Positions 28,401-37,311 of a DNA stretch of 64,000 nucleotides are shown one piece after another. The notes under the pieces were generated by a model. The model saw only the letters and a list, made by a program, of their open reading frames with translations. It had not been told where the DNA came from and searched no databases. A program made the position numbers and the translations under genes. Positions within the stretch are counted from its first letter, which is position 1. Each line of letters opens with the position of its first letter. Location of the stretch: contig CAITUV010000017.1 of assembly GCA_903895725.1 (NCBI GenBank), positions 155,566 through 219,565 on the forward strand. The letters are read 5' to 3'. This DNA comes from an uncultured Myxococcales bacterium. GTDB taxonomy: Bacteria; Myxococcota_A; UBA9042; CAIXZC01.

Positions 28401-29609
28401 GGCTGTGCGTCGTGGGACGAGAGCGGCCCGGAGGTCGCCTACGTGTTCCAGTCGGACACGGAGGACGAGGTGACGCTGATTCTCGAGTCGCTGGACGGGA
28501 ACGACTACGACCTGATGGTGCTCAGCGACGCCTGCCTGGCCGCAAACTGCCTGGCCGCCGGCGAGCAGGTGACCTTCCAGGCCGAGGCCGGAAGGACGTA
28601 CTTCGTGGTGGTGGACGGCTACAGCGGGGATGCCGGGCAGTTCGGGGTGAAGGTGTTCTGCAAAGGGTCGTGCGTGCCCCAGTGCGAGGCCAAGGAGTGC
28701 GGGGACGACGGCTGCCTGGGTACCTGCGGGGTCTGCCAGCCGCCGCTCTATTGTGTGGACGGTGATTGCCTGCCCAACAACGGCTGCGTCGAGACGCCGG
28801 TGCCCGGGTGCAACGGATGCACGTGCGAAGCGTGCGTCTGTGGGACGGATCCGTTCTGCTGCAACGCAGAGTGGGACAAACTGTGTGCCGAGAGCTGCCA
28901 GACCGCGTGCGGCGGGTGTGATGACTTCGCCTGGTGCGGAGACGGCCTGTGTGACATCATGGGAGGGGAGGACTGCCTCTCGTGCGTGTCCGACTGCCCT
29001 TGCGACGAGAACTCCCAATGCCAGCAGGGCAAGTGTATAGCGAACTGCATCCCGGTCTGCGACGGAAAAGAATGCGGGGATGACGGCTGCGGTGGGAGCT
29101 GCGGAGAGTGTGCCGGCAGCGGCGTGTGCCTTTCGGACGGCACCTGCATGTGCATTGCGGACTGCAAGGGGAAGGAGTGCGGGGGCGATGGGTGCGGAGG
29201 GGATTGCGGAACCTGTCCAGAAGGGGAAGGGTGCAACCCTGCTGGCAAGTGCCAATGCACCCCGGACTGCGAGGGGAAGGAGTGCGGCGACAACGGGTGC
29301 GGCGGGAAGTGCGGGGCTTGCGAGTCCGGGGCCGTCTGCTCCGCTGACTTCGTCTGCGTAGCGCTTCCCCCCGAGGCTTTGGAGGTCAGCGACAGCGGCT
29401 CCGGCCCACCGGATAGCGTCGCTCAGGAGCTGGTCCAGGAAGACGTCGGCCCCGGCCCTGTCAAGAAGAAGAGCTCAGGGTGCGAGGCCGTGGGTGCGGG
29501 AGGGGTACCCCAGTGGGGGACGGCGCTGCTGCTCCTGTGTGCCGCGGCTTTCCTGGCGGCACGCAGAACAGGCCAGGCTGGCAACGGTCGGAGGGATCGC
29601 CATGAGTAG
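25464..29609 (+). CDS. Giant cysteine-rich secreted protein with MYXO-CTERM-like tail, 1381 aa
   Basis: It has a signal peptide (WLLVVLSLVGAAGVLLAAPSIAGA), then a mosaic of cysteine modules: CxxKECGPDGCGGSCGxC units throughout, CDGCACEVCVCGNEPYCCTLGWDxxC units (at least eight) and two non-cysteine beta-sandwich stretches of about 110 residues (PEIAYKFVAKVNDTVKFTL and PEVAYVFQSDTEDEVTLIL), which look like bacterial pre-peptidase C-terminal domains. The C-terminus is SSGCEA, a hydrophobic helix (WGTALLLLCAAAFLAA) and arginines: a MYXO-CTERM-like sorting signal for myxosortase, which predicts cleavage and lipid or cell-surface attachment at the Gly-Cys. ATG 25464 has GGAGG 7 nt upstream. Its stop overlaps the next start by 8 bp. 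Confidence 0.87.
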   Translation: MRDAPRTRWLLVVLSLVGAAGVLLAAPSIAGACTPACTGKECGPDGCGGTCGECAAGVVCMGGICQDGPGCKATGAPGCDGCACEVCVCGNEPYCCTLGWDQACADLCIGDCGGCPKTITCGDGVCKEEDSENCASCPSDCVCPEGEVCAAGKCCEPNCLNKDCGPDGCGGKCGECNFGFGCSQEGKCTEWAKCQMVGTIGCGATIDGHTDKLGNQIGTYFCDAGDQSGPEIAYKFVAKVNDTVKFTLNTQTAGANLNLLLLEGLCAGEACVLQSYTTLSTEVKANTTYYVVVDGKNGSKGKFTLNLQCNAACVPNCGGKECGSDGCGGSCGTCAGGLTCDAGKCVTSGDGCTPHPYSGCGGCSCEQCVCAMDDFCCWIEWDGICVDECKSWCGGCQPPSKCGNKVCEGLLDENCSSCPADCTCPTSYACTNGICQPTTGGPGCSATPGVPGCQGCKCEACVCAMDPNCCIVQWDFICVKECVMKCSGCSLGPPLCGNGKCDATQGEACNTCPKDCGECPIVCGDGKCGKTELCSTCPKDCGTCTSASCCLPHSGTGCKDKTVADCVCATNPECCTKQWTAACASMADQCGSCSGDCCAQHAGPGCDDEAIEECVCGQLASCCKVQWDMTCVGLAGSKCSGCGAAGKCGDGNCETVVGENCLSCVADCPCGAGQKCNQGVCCLPDCAGRECGGDGCGGSCGSCKVGTCFGGLCETGLGCSESYTAGCGGCACEECVCKLKPECCGNGWSKSCVSTCVLMCGGCGTLKKCGDELCSPDEGEHCGNCPKDCKCADFYACNGSECVKDLCSAGLGSAGCCVGDMLYSCVDGKLQGLDCSLLDGTCGWWAGGPMPAGYFCGQPSQILPADPSGENPAVCPDVCIPACEGKACGDDGCGGVCGICAEDEKCTKGECVKVCKPDCEAKGCGPDGCGGSCGTCGVDTHCTLEGACEANQCESPGSVTCGESVTGNTEEYENLLSTYGCASWDESGPEVAYVFQSDTEDEVTLILESLDGNDYDLMVLSDACLAANCLAAGEQVTFQAEAGRTYFVVVDGYSGDAGQFGVKVFCKGSCVPQCEAKECGDDGCLGTCGVCQPPLYCVDGDCLPNNGCVETPVPGCNGCTCEACVCGTDPFCCNAEWDKLCAESCQTACGGCDDFAWCGDGLCDIMGGEDCLSCVSDCPCDENSQCQQGKCIANCIPVCDGKECGDDGCGGSCGECAGSGVCLSDGTCMCIADCKGKECGGDGCGGDCGTCPEGEGCNPAGKCQCTPDCEGKECGDNGCGGKCGACESGAVCSADFVCVALPPEALEVSDSGSGPPDSVAQELVQEDVGPGPVKKKSSGCEAVGAGGVPQWGTALLLLCAAAFLAARRTGQAGNGRRDRHE

Positions 29610-32600
29610 GATGAATTCACTTGCGGTTTCTTCGAATCCTGGCCGCATGGCCGGAGCCGTGCCGAGTGACGATGCAGGATGGGATGCGGGAGGCCTGTGG
29701 CTCCATGCGCTCGCCTGTTCGGCGGTGGCCCTGGTGCTACTGTGCGCCGGATGCTCCACCCCCTCCGGCAGTGGGAGCGACGTGCCGGTGTCGGACAAGC
29801 CCGATGCCAAGGACGCGACGGTCATAGGCGACACCGCCAGGACCCCGGACTCCGGGCCCGTGGACACGAAGCTCCCCGACGGCCGCACGCCGGACGGCGT
29901 ACCCCTGGACGTGCATGGTGACAAGGGGGCACCGGAGACCGTCGGAGCGGAGTCCGCAGTACAGGGACCGCTCGACGAGTGCCCCGAGCAGTGCGTCGAC
30001 CCCAAGTTCACGTGCGTCAATCCGGCGGATTCCCAATCCCCCCCCTTCCTGTCCGCATGCACCGTGACCTGCAAGCCGGAGTTCCTGGGTGCGGACTGCC
30101 TGTCCGCAGGGGATGGAAAGACCTGCTGCGGACCGGCGCTGGACGCGGCGGGCGAACAGGGCTTCTACTGCCTGCCCCCCGAAGGGTGTTGCACCGAATG
30201 CGGGGCGCTGTGCTGCCCCGATGCCACCCACCAGTGCGTCGACGACGGTGCGGACTGCATCCCGCAGGGATACACCTACTGCGGAAACGGAGCGTCCTGT
30301 CCGCCCGGGGACGTGTGCAAGCCTGACGGGGAGTGCTGTCCGGCCTCCAGCCCGGTCCCGTGCGGCATCAACTGCTGTGCCGCGGACGAGACCTGTATCG
30401 CGGACGATGCCTCGTGTATTCCGCAGGGAGCGGTCTACTGCGGTGGCGGGAAGTACTGCGACATGGGGTACAAGTGCACCGAGGGCGGAGGGTGCTGCCC
30501 GGAGCTCAAGCCGATCTCCTGCGGCGAGCAATGCTGTGCCCTCGGGACCGAGTGTGCGCCGGAGTGCCAGGTCTGCCTGCTACCCGGAGAGGAGCTCTGC
30601 GCGGACTGCAGCATCTGTCCTCCGGGACAGAGCTGTCAGTTCGGGGGAGGATGCATGCCTGACGGTGCCGACGATTGCAGTGACGGCACCTTCTGCCCGC
30701 CCAACATGGTCTGCGTGACCGGCGGAAGCGTCCCCTGCTGCCCGACCAACAAGCCCCAGGTCTGCGGCGATGACTGCTGCTTCGCCGAGTACAACTGCAT
30801 CCATTCCGACAACCTGTGCATCTGTCCGGATTGTGAGCACTGCGGCGACGGCCACTGGTGCAAGGTCGGGTGGGAGTGTACCTCGGTGTGTGCGGACGAG
30901 AACGATCCCAATGGGTGCTGCATGCCTATGGGGTCGGTGGATTGCCAGGACGGGTCCTACTGCCCGCCGGGCAACGTGTGCGTCGGTTTCGACAAGAAGT
31001 GCTGCCCTGGTGCGACTCCGCAATTGTGCGGGGACCAGTGCTGCCCGCTGGACTACAAGTGCGTCAACGACGGCGAGGCGTGTATCTGCTCGGGGTGTTC
31101 TTACTGCGGCAACGGGCTCATCTGTCCGCCGGGAACCGAATGCCTGGACACGGGGCCGGGGTGCATGCCCATGGGCTCCAAGGACTGTGGCGGCGGGAAG
31201 TTCTGTCCTCCGGGCAAGGTGTGTGCCAAGGGGGCTCCGGACGGCTGCTGCCCGGCGGATGCGCCGATGGCGTGCGGAACGCAGTGCTGCCCGGACACCT
31301 ACGAGTGCTTCCCGGAGTGCAACAAGTGCGTGCCCCCGGGCTGGACCAAGTGTGCCGGCTGCAACATGTGCAAGCCGGGGACCGAGTGCATCAACGGGAC
31401 GGACAAGTGCATGCCGCTCGGTGGCGAGGACTGTGGAGACGGGACTTACTGCAACATCGGGTTCGTCTGTGCCCCCGGTCTGCAGATTGCCGTCGCCAAC
31501 GACCCGGGGCCGGGCTGTCTGTCCTCCACCAAGCCCGGGTGCCAGGGGTGCTTCTGCGAGGCCTGTGTCTGTGCGCTCGATTCCTTTTGCTGCGACGTCA
31601 AGTGGGATTCTGTCTGTGCCATGATGTGCCAGGCAAGCTGTGGTGCCACCTGCCAGGAGATCTGCACTCCGTCCTGCACGTCCAAGCAGTGCGGGGACGA
31701 TGGCTGCGGTGGGACCTGCGGGAGCTGCGCTCCGGGGCAGATCTGCCAGGAGGGCAAGTGCATCTTCACGGATTCCGGGTGTGCCGAGACCCTCATGCCC
31801 GGCTGCAACGGGTGTGATTGCGAGTCGTGTGTCTGCCAGATGATGCCGGAGTGCTGCATGGCGTTCGGATGGTGGGGCGGAGGGTGGACCGGCAAGTGCG
31901 TGGAGCAGTGCAAGAAGTGCGGTGGATGCAGCTCGTGCCAGCCCGATTGTGCGGGGAGGACCTGCGGTCCGGACGGCTGCGGCGGGAGCTGCGGCACCTG
32001 TGACGGCGCCATCTGCAACCTGCAGGAAGGGAAGTGCGTGCCCTGCGTTGCCTCGTGCACCGGCAAGGAATGCGGAAGCGATGGGTGCGGAGGAAGCTGC
32101 GGGAAGTGCGACCCGGGAAGCACCTGCAACGAGGGGGTCTGCGAGGACGCCCCGCAGGGAACCGGGCGCTGCTGCCCGTCCGTGGCCCCGAAGGGGTGCA
32201 ACAAGATCTGCTGCCCATCGGGCGACACCTGCATTCCGACGGACAAGGACGGGCTCTGTCTGCCTCCGGGTGCGGAGTACTGCGGCGACAGCCTGGTCTG
32301 CCTGTCGGGCGACACCTGCATGAAGTCGTGCAAGAAGTGCATGCCGGACGGCTCCGAGGACTGCGGCAACTGCTTCTCCTGTCTGCCGGGCTCCGTGTGC
32401 GCGGCCGGGGGCACCATGTGCTGCCCCGCGGACAAGCCGGTCGGATGCGGCAGCAAGTGCTGTACCACCGCAGAAGGCTGCTACGCCAAGGGCGGCTGGT
32501 CGGGGACGGGCATGTGCACGCCTCCCGGTGCCGACGTGTGCAAGCTGCAGAAGACCTACTGCCCCCAGGGACAGATGTGCCTGGATTCCTGCTTCGACCT

Positions 32601-33189
32601 GAACCCCAACTACTCGGGGAACCCGTGCAGGACCACGGGGACCCAGGACTGCGGCGAGTGTCATTCCTGTTCGCCGGGAAAGAAGTGCTGCGGAAGTGCT
32701 GACCTCTGCTGTGCCGGCACGGATACTTGCTACTTCACTGGGGGCTCCAGCGGCCAGGGATTGTGCGTTCCGCAGGGCGCAACGACGTGCAAGTCGGCCA
32801 AGTATTACTGTACTGCGGGGAACTCGTGCATGACCTCGTGCGATAGCTGCATGCCGACCGGGTCTTGTGACAACGGCGGGTGTGGCTGGTGCGGTCCGGA
32901 CAAGGTTTGTGTGGGCGGCGGCAAGTGCTGTCCCAAGACCGCACCGAAGCACTGCAACACGAAGTGCTGCAACTCGTCGGATACCTGCTACCCGCAAGGG
33001 GGAGACGGTTCGGGGATGTGCGTGCCACCGGGGGGTGTGTATTGTGGGACCTTCTGGTGTTCCAAGGGCAATGCCTGCATGACCTCCTGCAGCGGCTGCA
33101 TGCCATCCGGATCGCAGGATTGCGGCGGTTGTACCTACTGCAAGGCGGGGTACCACTGCGTCGGAGGAGGCAAATGCGCGCCGAATTGA
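29602..33189 (+). CDS. Giant granulin-like cysteine-rich lipoprotein, 1195 aa
   Basis: It starts 8 bp inside the preceding gene, at an ATG with GGAGGG 6 nt upstream. The signal is unusually long, with lipobox LCAGC at Cys51, then an Asp/Gly/Pro linker. The body consists of roughly 40-residue units with paired cysteines (CCPxxxPxxCGxxCCxxxxxC...YCGxGxxCxPGxxC), reminiscent of granulin or whey-acidic folds, interrupted at about residues 630-870 by the CEACVC...CC and ECGDDGCGGSCG units used in the 1381-aa protein. No catalytic motif. Likely disulfide-rich, outer-membrane-anchored and extracellular. It is translationally coupled to the next gene (16-bp overlap), so equimolar expression is plausible. 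Confidence 0.86.
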   Translation: MSRMNSLAVSSNPGRMAGAVPSDDAGWDAGGLWLHALACSAVALVLLCAGCSTPSGSGSDVPVSDKPDAKDATVIGDTARTPDSGPVDTKLPDGRTPDGVPLDVHGDKGAPETVGAESAVQGPLDECPEQCVDPKFTCVNPADSQSPPFLSACTVTCKPEFLGADCLSAGDGKTCCGPALDAAGEQGFYCLPPEGCCTECGALCCPDATHQCVDDGADCIPQGYTYCGNGASCPPGDVCKPDGECCPASSPVPCGINCCAADETCIADDASCIPQGAVYCGGGKYCDMGYKCTEGGGCCPELKPISCGEQCCALGTECAPECQVCLLPGEELCADCSICPPGQSCQFGGGCMPDGADDCSDGTFCPPNMVCVTGGSVPCCPTNKPQVCGDDCCFAEYNCIHSDNLCICPDCEHCGDGHWCKVGWECTSVCADENDPNGCCMPMGSVDCQDGSYCPPGNVCVGFDKKCCPGATPQLCGDQCCPLDYKCVNDGEACICSGCSYCGNGLICPPGTECLDTGPGCMPMGSKDCGGGKFCPPGKVCAKGAPDGCCPADAPMACGTQCCPDTYECFPECNKCVPPGWTKCAGCNMCKPGTECINGTDKCMPLGGEDCGDGTYCNIGFVCAPGLQIAVANDPGPGCLSSTKPGCQGCFCEACVCALDSFCCDVKWDSVCAMMCQASCGATCQEICTPSCTSKQCGDDGCGGTCGSCAPGQICQEGKCIFTDSGCAETLMPGCNGCDCESCVCQMMPECCMAFGWWGGGWTGKCVEQCKKCGGCSSCQPDCAGRTCGPDGCGGSCGTCDGAICNLQEGKCVPCVASCTGKECGSDGCGGSCGKCDPGSTCNEGVCEDAPQGTGRCCPSVAPKGCNKICCPSGDTCIPTDKDGLCLPPGAEYCGDSLVCLSGDTCMKSCKKCMPDGSEDCGNCFSCLPGSVCAAGGTMCCPADKPVGCGSKCCTTAEGCYAKGGWSGTGMCTPPGADVCKLQKTYCPQGQMCLDSCFDLNPNYSGNPCRTTGTQDCGECHSCSPGKKCCGSADLCCAGTDTCYFTGGSSGQGLCVPQGATTCKSAKYYCTAGNSCMTSCDSCMPTGSCDNGGCGWCGPDKVCVGGGKCCPKTAPKHCNTKCCNSSDTCYPQGGDGSGMCVPPGGVYCGTFWCSKGNACMTSCSGCMPSGSQDCGGCTYCKAGYHCVGGGKCAPN

Positions 33190-36100
33190 GCCGGGATGCC
33201 GGGACCGGGGCTGGGCGCTCTCTCCTGCTCAAGGCATCGGGAATCCTTCTGGGGTTGGCGGTTTCGTGCAGCACCCCCGGCACGACGGCGCCCGATGTGA
33301 TGCCCGACACGATCTGCTCCGGGGATGCCTGCGTGAGCCGGAGCGATGTCGGGAATCAGGGGACGCCGGACGGTGACTTGCCGGGCAACCCAGAGGTCGC
33401 GGCGCCGGACGGAGCGTCGCCGGACGGAGCGGGAGCCGATGCTGCGGACGTCCCCGTCCCGGCGGACACCGGGAACGAGGTGTCGCAGTTGCCGGACTAC
33501 TGCATCTGCCCGCCAGCGTTGCCGGTCTGTCTTGCCCATTTCAACGACGCGGGCGAGATCACCTCGTATTCCTGCTCCATGGAGTGCAAACCGGACGCAC
33601 CCGGGTCGCAGGAGGGGTGTGTGGGCTACCTGGGCGAGGGGGCCTGCTGTGCTGCCGGCTATACCGAGCAGGGGGTTGCGGGCAACTACTGCCATGCGGC
33701 CCAGGAGTGCTGTGCTCCGTGCGGTGACGGCTGCTGCCCATCTGGAACCACGTGCGAGGGGGATGGAGACGCCTGCGTACCGATCGGAGCCGAGTATTGC
33801 GGTGAGGGCATCTGGTGCGCACCCGGAACTGTCTGCGCGGCCGGCGGCTGCTGCCCGGCCAACGCCACTGTGGAGTGCGGGCAGAGCTGCTGCCCCAACG
33901 GGTGGAGCTGCTCCGAGGAGAACCTTGTCTGCGTGCCGCCGGGTGGCCAATACTGCGGGGACGGGGTCGTCTGCCCGAACGGCTCGGTCTGCACTCAGCA
34001 GGCGGGAAAGAAGCTGTGCTTACCGAGCGGCTACAGCGACTGCGAAGGGCACTGGTGCGCGACGGGGCAGGTCTGCTCAGAGGGCAAGTGCTGTCCGGAG
34101 CTTCTGCCCAACGCGTGCGGGACGCTGTGCTGCGGGAGCGACGAGATCTGCGCTGGAAATGGCGAGATGTGCATCCCGGACACGGCGAAGTACTGCGGCA
34201 AAGGCGTGTACTGCGTGTTCGGCTACCACTGTGCGCCGGACATGCCCGTCTGCGTCCCGGACACGTCGGACTACTGCGGCAACGGCAAGTGGTGCAAGCC
34301 GGGGGAGGTGTGTGCCGGCGATGGCTGTTGTCCCCAGGGCCTTCCGCAGAAGTGCGGCGGCAACTGCTGTTTCGAGTATGACGAGTGCAGCCCGGACGGG
34401 CTGGCCTGCATCCCCCCGGCATCGGACTACTGCGGGGACGGGAAGTGGTGCCCGCCAGGCACGTTGTGTGCCGAGGGGGGAGACATCTGCTATCCGGTGG
34501 GGGGGGAATACTGCGGCGACGGCCACTGGTGCGACCCCGGGATGCACTGTTCCGGCTCGGTCTGCTGCGGCTACCTGGACCCACCCGTGTGCGGCAAGCT
34601 GTGTTGTCCGTCCGGATACAAGTGCATCAACGCGGGCGAGGCTTGCATCCCGCCCGGAGCCACGTACTGCGGTAGCGGCAAGTGGTGCAACACCGGCTTC
34701 GAGTGCAAGAAGGGCGGTGGTTGCATGATGATCGGCTCGACCGAGTGCGACGAGGAAGTGGTCTGCAAGCCGGGCACGCTCTGCGTCGGCCTGGACACGG
34801 GGCTCACCTGCTGCACCGAGGGAACGGCCAAGGGGTGCGTGGATATCTGCTGTCCGGACAACTTCGACTGCGCCAAGGATGGGAGCAAGGGGATCTGCGT
34901 GCTTCCGGGCGGGAAATACTGCGGCAACGGCGTCGTTTGCGCGGCCGGCTATTTCTGCGCGTCGGGGGACAAGTGCCTGCCGTCCGGTTGGTCCGACTGC
35001 GGGGGGGGGGAATCCTGCCCGCAGAACCAGGTCTGCAAGAAGGGGGGCGGGTGCTGCCCTGTGAGCAAGCCGGTGGGGTGCGGGGCGATCTGTTGTCCGG
35101 CCGGATTCCAGTGCGTGCTGGACGGGAGCTTCACCGCATGTCTTCCCCCCGGAGCCAGCTACTGCGGCGAGGGGAAATGGTGCCCGATCAGTACCACCTG
35201 CCCTCAGTATGTCGAAGCCTGCATTCCCGAGGGCAGCGTCGAGTGCAAGTGGGGAGGCGTGTGCGGTCCGGGCGAGGTCTGTGCCGTCGGTGCAGAGAAG
35301 TGCTGTGGCTCCTCGACCCCTGTTGCCTGTGGTCCCATCTGCTGCCCGTCCGGCTATATCTGCATGAAGCTCTCCTACGGCCACGTCTGCCTCGAGCCAG
35401 GGTCGACCATCTGCGCCTACACAGAGAAGGTCTGTCCGCCCCACAGCTCCTGCTCCGCAAACGGGATGAGCTGCGTCCAGATCGGCTGGACGAGCTGCAG
35501 CGAGAAGCTGCAGTGCCCCCCGGGAACCGTTTGCTCGGAGGACAACACCTCCTGCGGCGCAGTAGGGGCTTCCTACTGCGGCGAGGGGCTCTGGTGCGAC
35601 CCGGGAACCAAGTGCACGGTGGACAAGACCGGCTGCCTGCCTGCCACCGCGGTCGAGTGCCCGGACGGTACCTGGTGCAAGGCGGGCCAGACCTGCGGTT
35701 CCGGAGACACGCCGTGCATCGGAGAGGAGCAGGTCGCCTGCGACCTCGACACGAGCTGCCCGGCATCGCAGCAGTGCACGGCTGACGGAAACGGGTGCGT
35801 GCTTCCCGATCCGAGCTGCACCCTCGAGTTCTGCGATGGCACGGCTCCCGGCTTCCTTGCCCTGGGCATCAAGAAGTGCTGCTCTGCAGCGTCTGGCGTC
35901 ATATCCAAGCCGATTGCCGCTGGTACCACTCCCAACGAGTTCATGTACGCGATCGAGTCGTGCTCCGCACCCAACCCTCAGTACTCGCCCCGCGCACTGG
36001 TCGCTGGACAGTACGTCTCCCTGCTCGACAACGGCTATGGAGACGAGCCGACCATGAACTGGTTGTCTTGTGGCCAGCAGGGGGACGAAATCCTGATCCT

Positions 36101-37223
36101 GCAGGCCCTCTGGGTGATCGACAACGGACGCAAGGCCTATGCCCAGGACAAGAACGGGCCTTACGGGCATCTCTATGTGGATTTCCTGAGGCTGGATTCC
36201 ACCGACTCCTTCGGAGTGAAGGCCCTGGACAAGTTCAAGCTGGCGGACTGGAACGAGATGCTCGGCCTGGACCGCAAGCACCTGCGCGGCCCGCACAACG
36301 GGGAGTGTCCGTCCTATGACCCCGGCCCCCCACCCAAGTGCAACGGGACCAAGCCCGTGGACGGCTGGAACGACAACGAGCTCGTGCGCTACCAGCGCGG
36401 CGGGATCTACAAGTGGGGCAGCGGCGACTGGATCAAGGGGGGCGGCGACAAGGACAAGGACGCGGTTGTCATGGTCGTCTACGAGGACACGGGCAAGGCC
36501 GGCGTGCAGCGTGAGATCCTCGGGTTGGAGATGGTGAAGCGCCCGTTCACCACCGATCCGTGCGGCGTCTGGGTTCCGTTGCGTCGCTTCACCTCCCCAA
36601 CCGCATCGGGAGCCGGAAAGCCGACCGGGAAGGTTGCTGGGTATGCGCTGTTGCGCACCATCCAGGTCGGCAACGAGGGAGACCCCTGGAACTGTGCTGC
36701 GGCCACCCCGGTCGTCGGCGAAGTCGTCATCTCCCTGGCGGAAGAGGAAGACGTGGCCGCGTGGCCCATCACCTTCAACATCGAGTACTCGTTCGACGAT
36801 TCCGGGCGGTTCTTCCTTCCCACCGACGGCCTGGGCAACGTCAGCGAGGATGCGCTGCTTGTCGGAGACGGCGTCGAAGTCCCGGAGGCGCTGTTCGGCT
36901 ACACGGCGATCGGGTCGGTCTCGGTCTGGACCCCGCCGACCGTCCAGGTCACCCTGACTCCTCCGACGGACATCCTGGGCACGGGGACGATTCCCACCGG
37001 GACGCCCCTGGTCCGCCTCACCTTCGTGACGATGCACGGAAAGGCCGATGCCGCCTCGTTCGTGCTGAAGGACGCCAAGTTGAACAAGTCTCCCACCCCC
37101 AAGGCGGTCAAGTTGAACGTCCTGCCCACGGCCCTCTGCTTCAAGTGTGCGGAGGCGGTCCCGAACGCAGCAACCGGCTTCCGCTGCTCCGCATCTAGTT
37201 GGCAGGGCAATCCCTGTCCGTAG
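33174..37223 (+). CDS. Giant granulin-like cysteine-rich lipoprotein with unique globular C-terminus, 1349 aa
   Basis: The start at ATG 33174 follows GGAGGAGG and lies inside the previous gene's end. The signal GILLGLAVSC has its lipobox cysteine at 32, then a Pro/Asp/Gly linker. Residues about 105-880 repeat YCGxGxWCxPGxxCxxxxCCP...CGxxCCPxxxxC units, the same fold as the 1195-aa neighbour. The last 450 residues differ: few cysteines, beta-rich, with motifs such as GQQGDEILILQALWVID, GHLYVDFLRLDS and LVRLTFVTMHGKADAASF. This could be the functional head on a long disulfide stalk; I recognise no family. Last gene of the operon, followed by two hairpins. Confidence 0.85.
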   Translation: MRAELSRDAGTGAGRSLLLKASGILLGLAVSCSTPGTTAPDVMPDTICSGDACVSRSDVGNQGTPDGDLPGNPEVAAPDGASPDGAGADAADVPVPADTGNEVSQLPDYCICPPALPVCLAHFNDAGEITSYSCSMECKPDAPGSQEGCVGYLGEGACCAAGYTEQGVAGNYCHAAQECCAPCGDGCCPSGTTCEGDGDACVPIGAEYCGEGIWCAPGTVCAAGGCCPANATVECGQSCCPNGWSCSEENLVCVPPGGQYCGDGVVCPNGSVCTQQAGKKLCLPSGYSDCEGHWCATGQVCSEGKCCPELLPNACGTLCCGSDEICAGNGEMCIPDTAKYCGKGVYCVFGYHCAPDMPVCVPDTSDYCGNGKWCKPGEVCAGDGCCPQGLPQKCGGNCCFEYDECSPDGLACIPPASDYCGDGKWCPPGTLCAEGGDICYPVGGEYCGDGHWCDPGMHCSGSVCCGYLDPPVCGKLCCPSGYKCINAGEACIPPGATYCGSGKWCNTGFECKKGGGCMMIGSTECDEEVVCKPGTLCVGLDTGLTCCTEGTAKGCVDICCPDNFDCAKDGSKGICVLPGGKYCGNGVVCAAGYFCASGDKCLPSGWSDCGGGESCPQNQVCKKGGGCCPVSKPVGCGAICCPAGFQCVLDGSFTACLPPGASYCGEGKWCPISTTCPQYVEACIPEGSVECKWGGVCGPGEVCAVGAEKCCGSSTPVACGPICCPSGYICMKLSYGHVCLEPGSTICAYTEKVCPPHSSCSANGMSCVQIGWTSCSEKLQCPPGTVCSEDNTSCGAVGASYCGEGLWCDPGTKCTVDKTGCLPATAVECPDGTWCKAGQTCGSGDTPCIGEEQVACDLDTSCPASQQCTADGNGCVLPDPSCTLEFCDGTAPGFLALGIKKCCSAASGVISKPIAAGTTPNEFMYAIESCSAPNPQYSPRALVAGQYVSLLDNGYGDEPTMNWLSCGQQGDEILILQALWVIDNGRKAYAQDKNGPYGHLYVDFLRLDSTDSFGVKALDKFKLADWNEMLGLDRKHLRGPHNGECPSYDPGPPPKCNGTKPVDGWNDNELVRYQRGGIYKWGSGDWIKGGGDKDKDAVVMVVYEDTGKAGVQREILGLEMVKRPFTTDPCGVWVPLRRFTSPTASGAGKPTGKVAGYALLRTIQVGNEGDPWNCAAATPVVGEVVISLAEEEDVAAWPITFNIEYSFDDSGRFFLPTDGLGNVSEDALLVGDGVEVPEALFGYTAIGSVSVWTPPTVQVTLTPPTDILGTGTIPTGTPLVRLTFVTMHGKADAASFVLKDAKLNKSPTPKAVKLNVLPTALCFKCAEAVPNAATGFRCSASSWQGNPCP

Positions 37224-37230
37224 GCTTTCC

Positions 37231-37284
37231 CGCTCATCCGGCCGGACGAGCGGTGTGTGCGACGCGGCTCCTCCACAGGGAGCC
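37231..37284. terminator. Two hairpins between converging giant genes
   Basis: 37231-37252 has arms CGCTCATCC and GGACGAGCG (one mismatch, loop GGCC). 37266-37284 has arms GGCTCC and GGAGCC with a 7-nt loop. They occupy the 88-bp gap between the genes ending at 37223 (plus) and 37312 (minus). There is no T-tract, so termination is inferred from placement and structure. Confidence 0.45.
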
Positions 37285-37311
37285 GAGCTCGCTCGAGATG
37301 CTCCGACTGTC

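Noticed and set aside
37224..37311. Classical intrinsic terminator
   Set aside because: The hairpins are real but neither is followed by a run of T; reported only as a likely terminator at low confidence.
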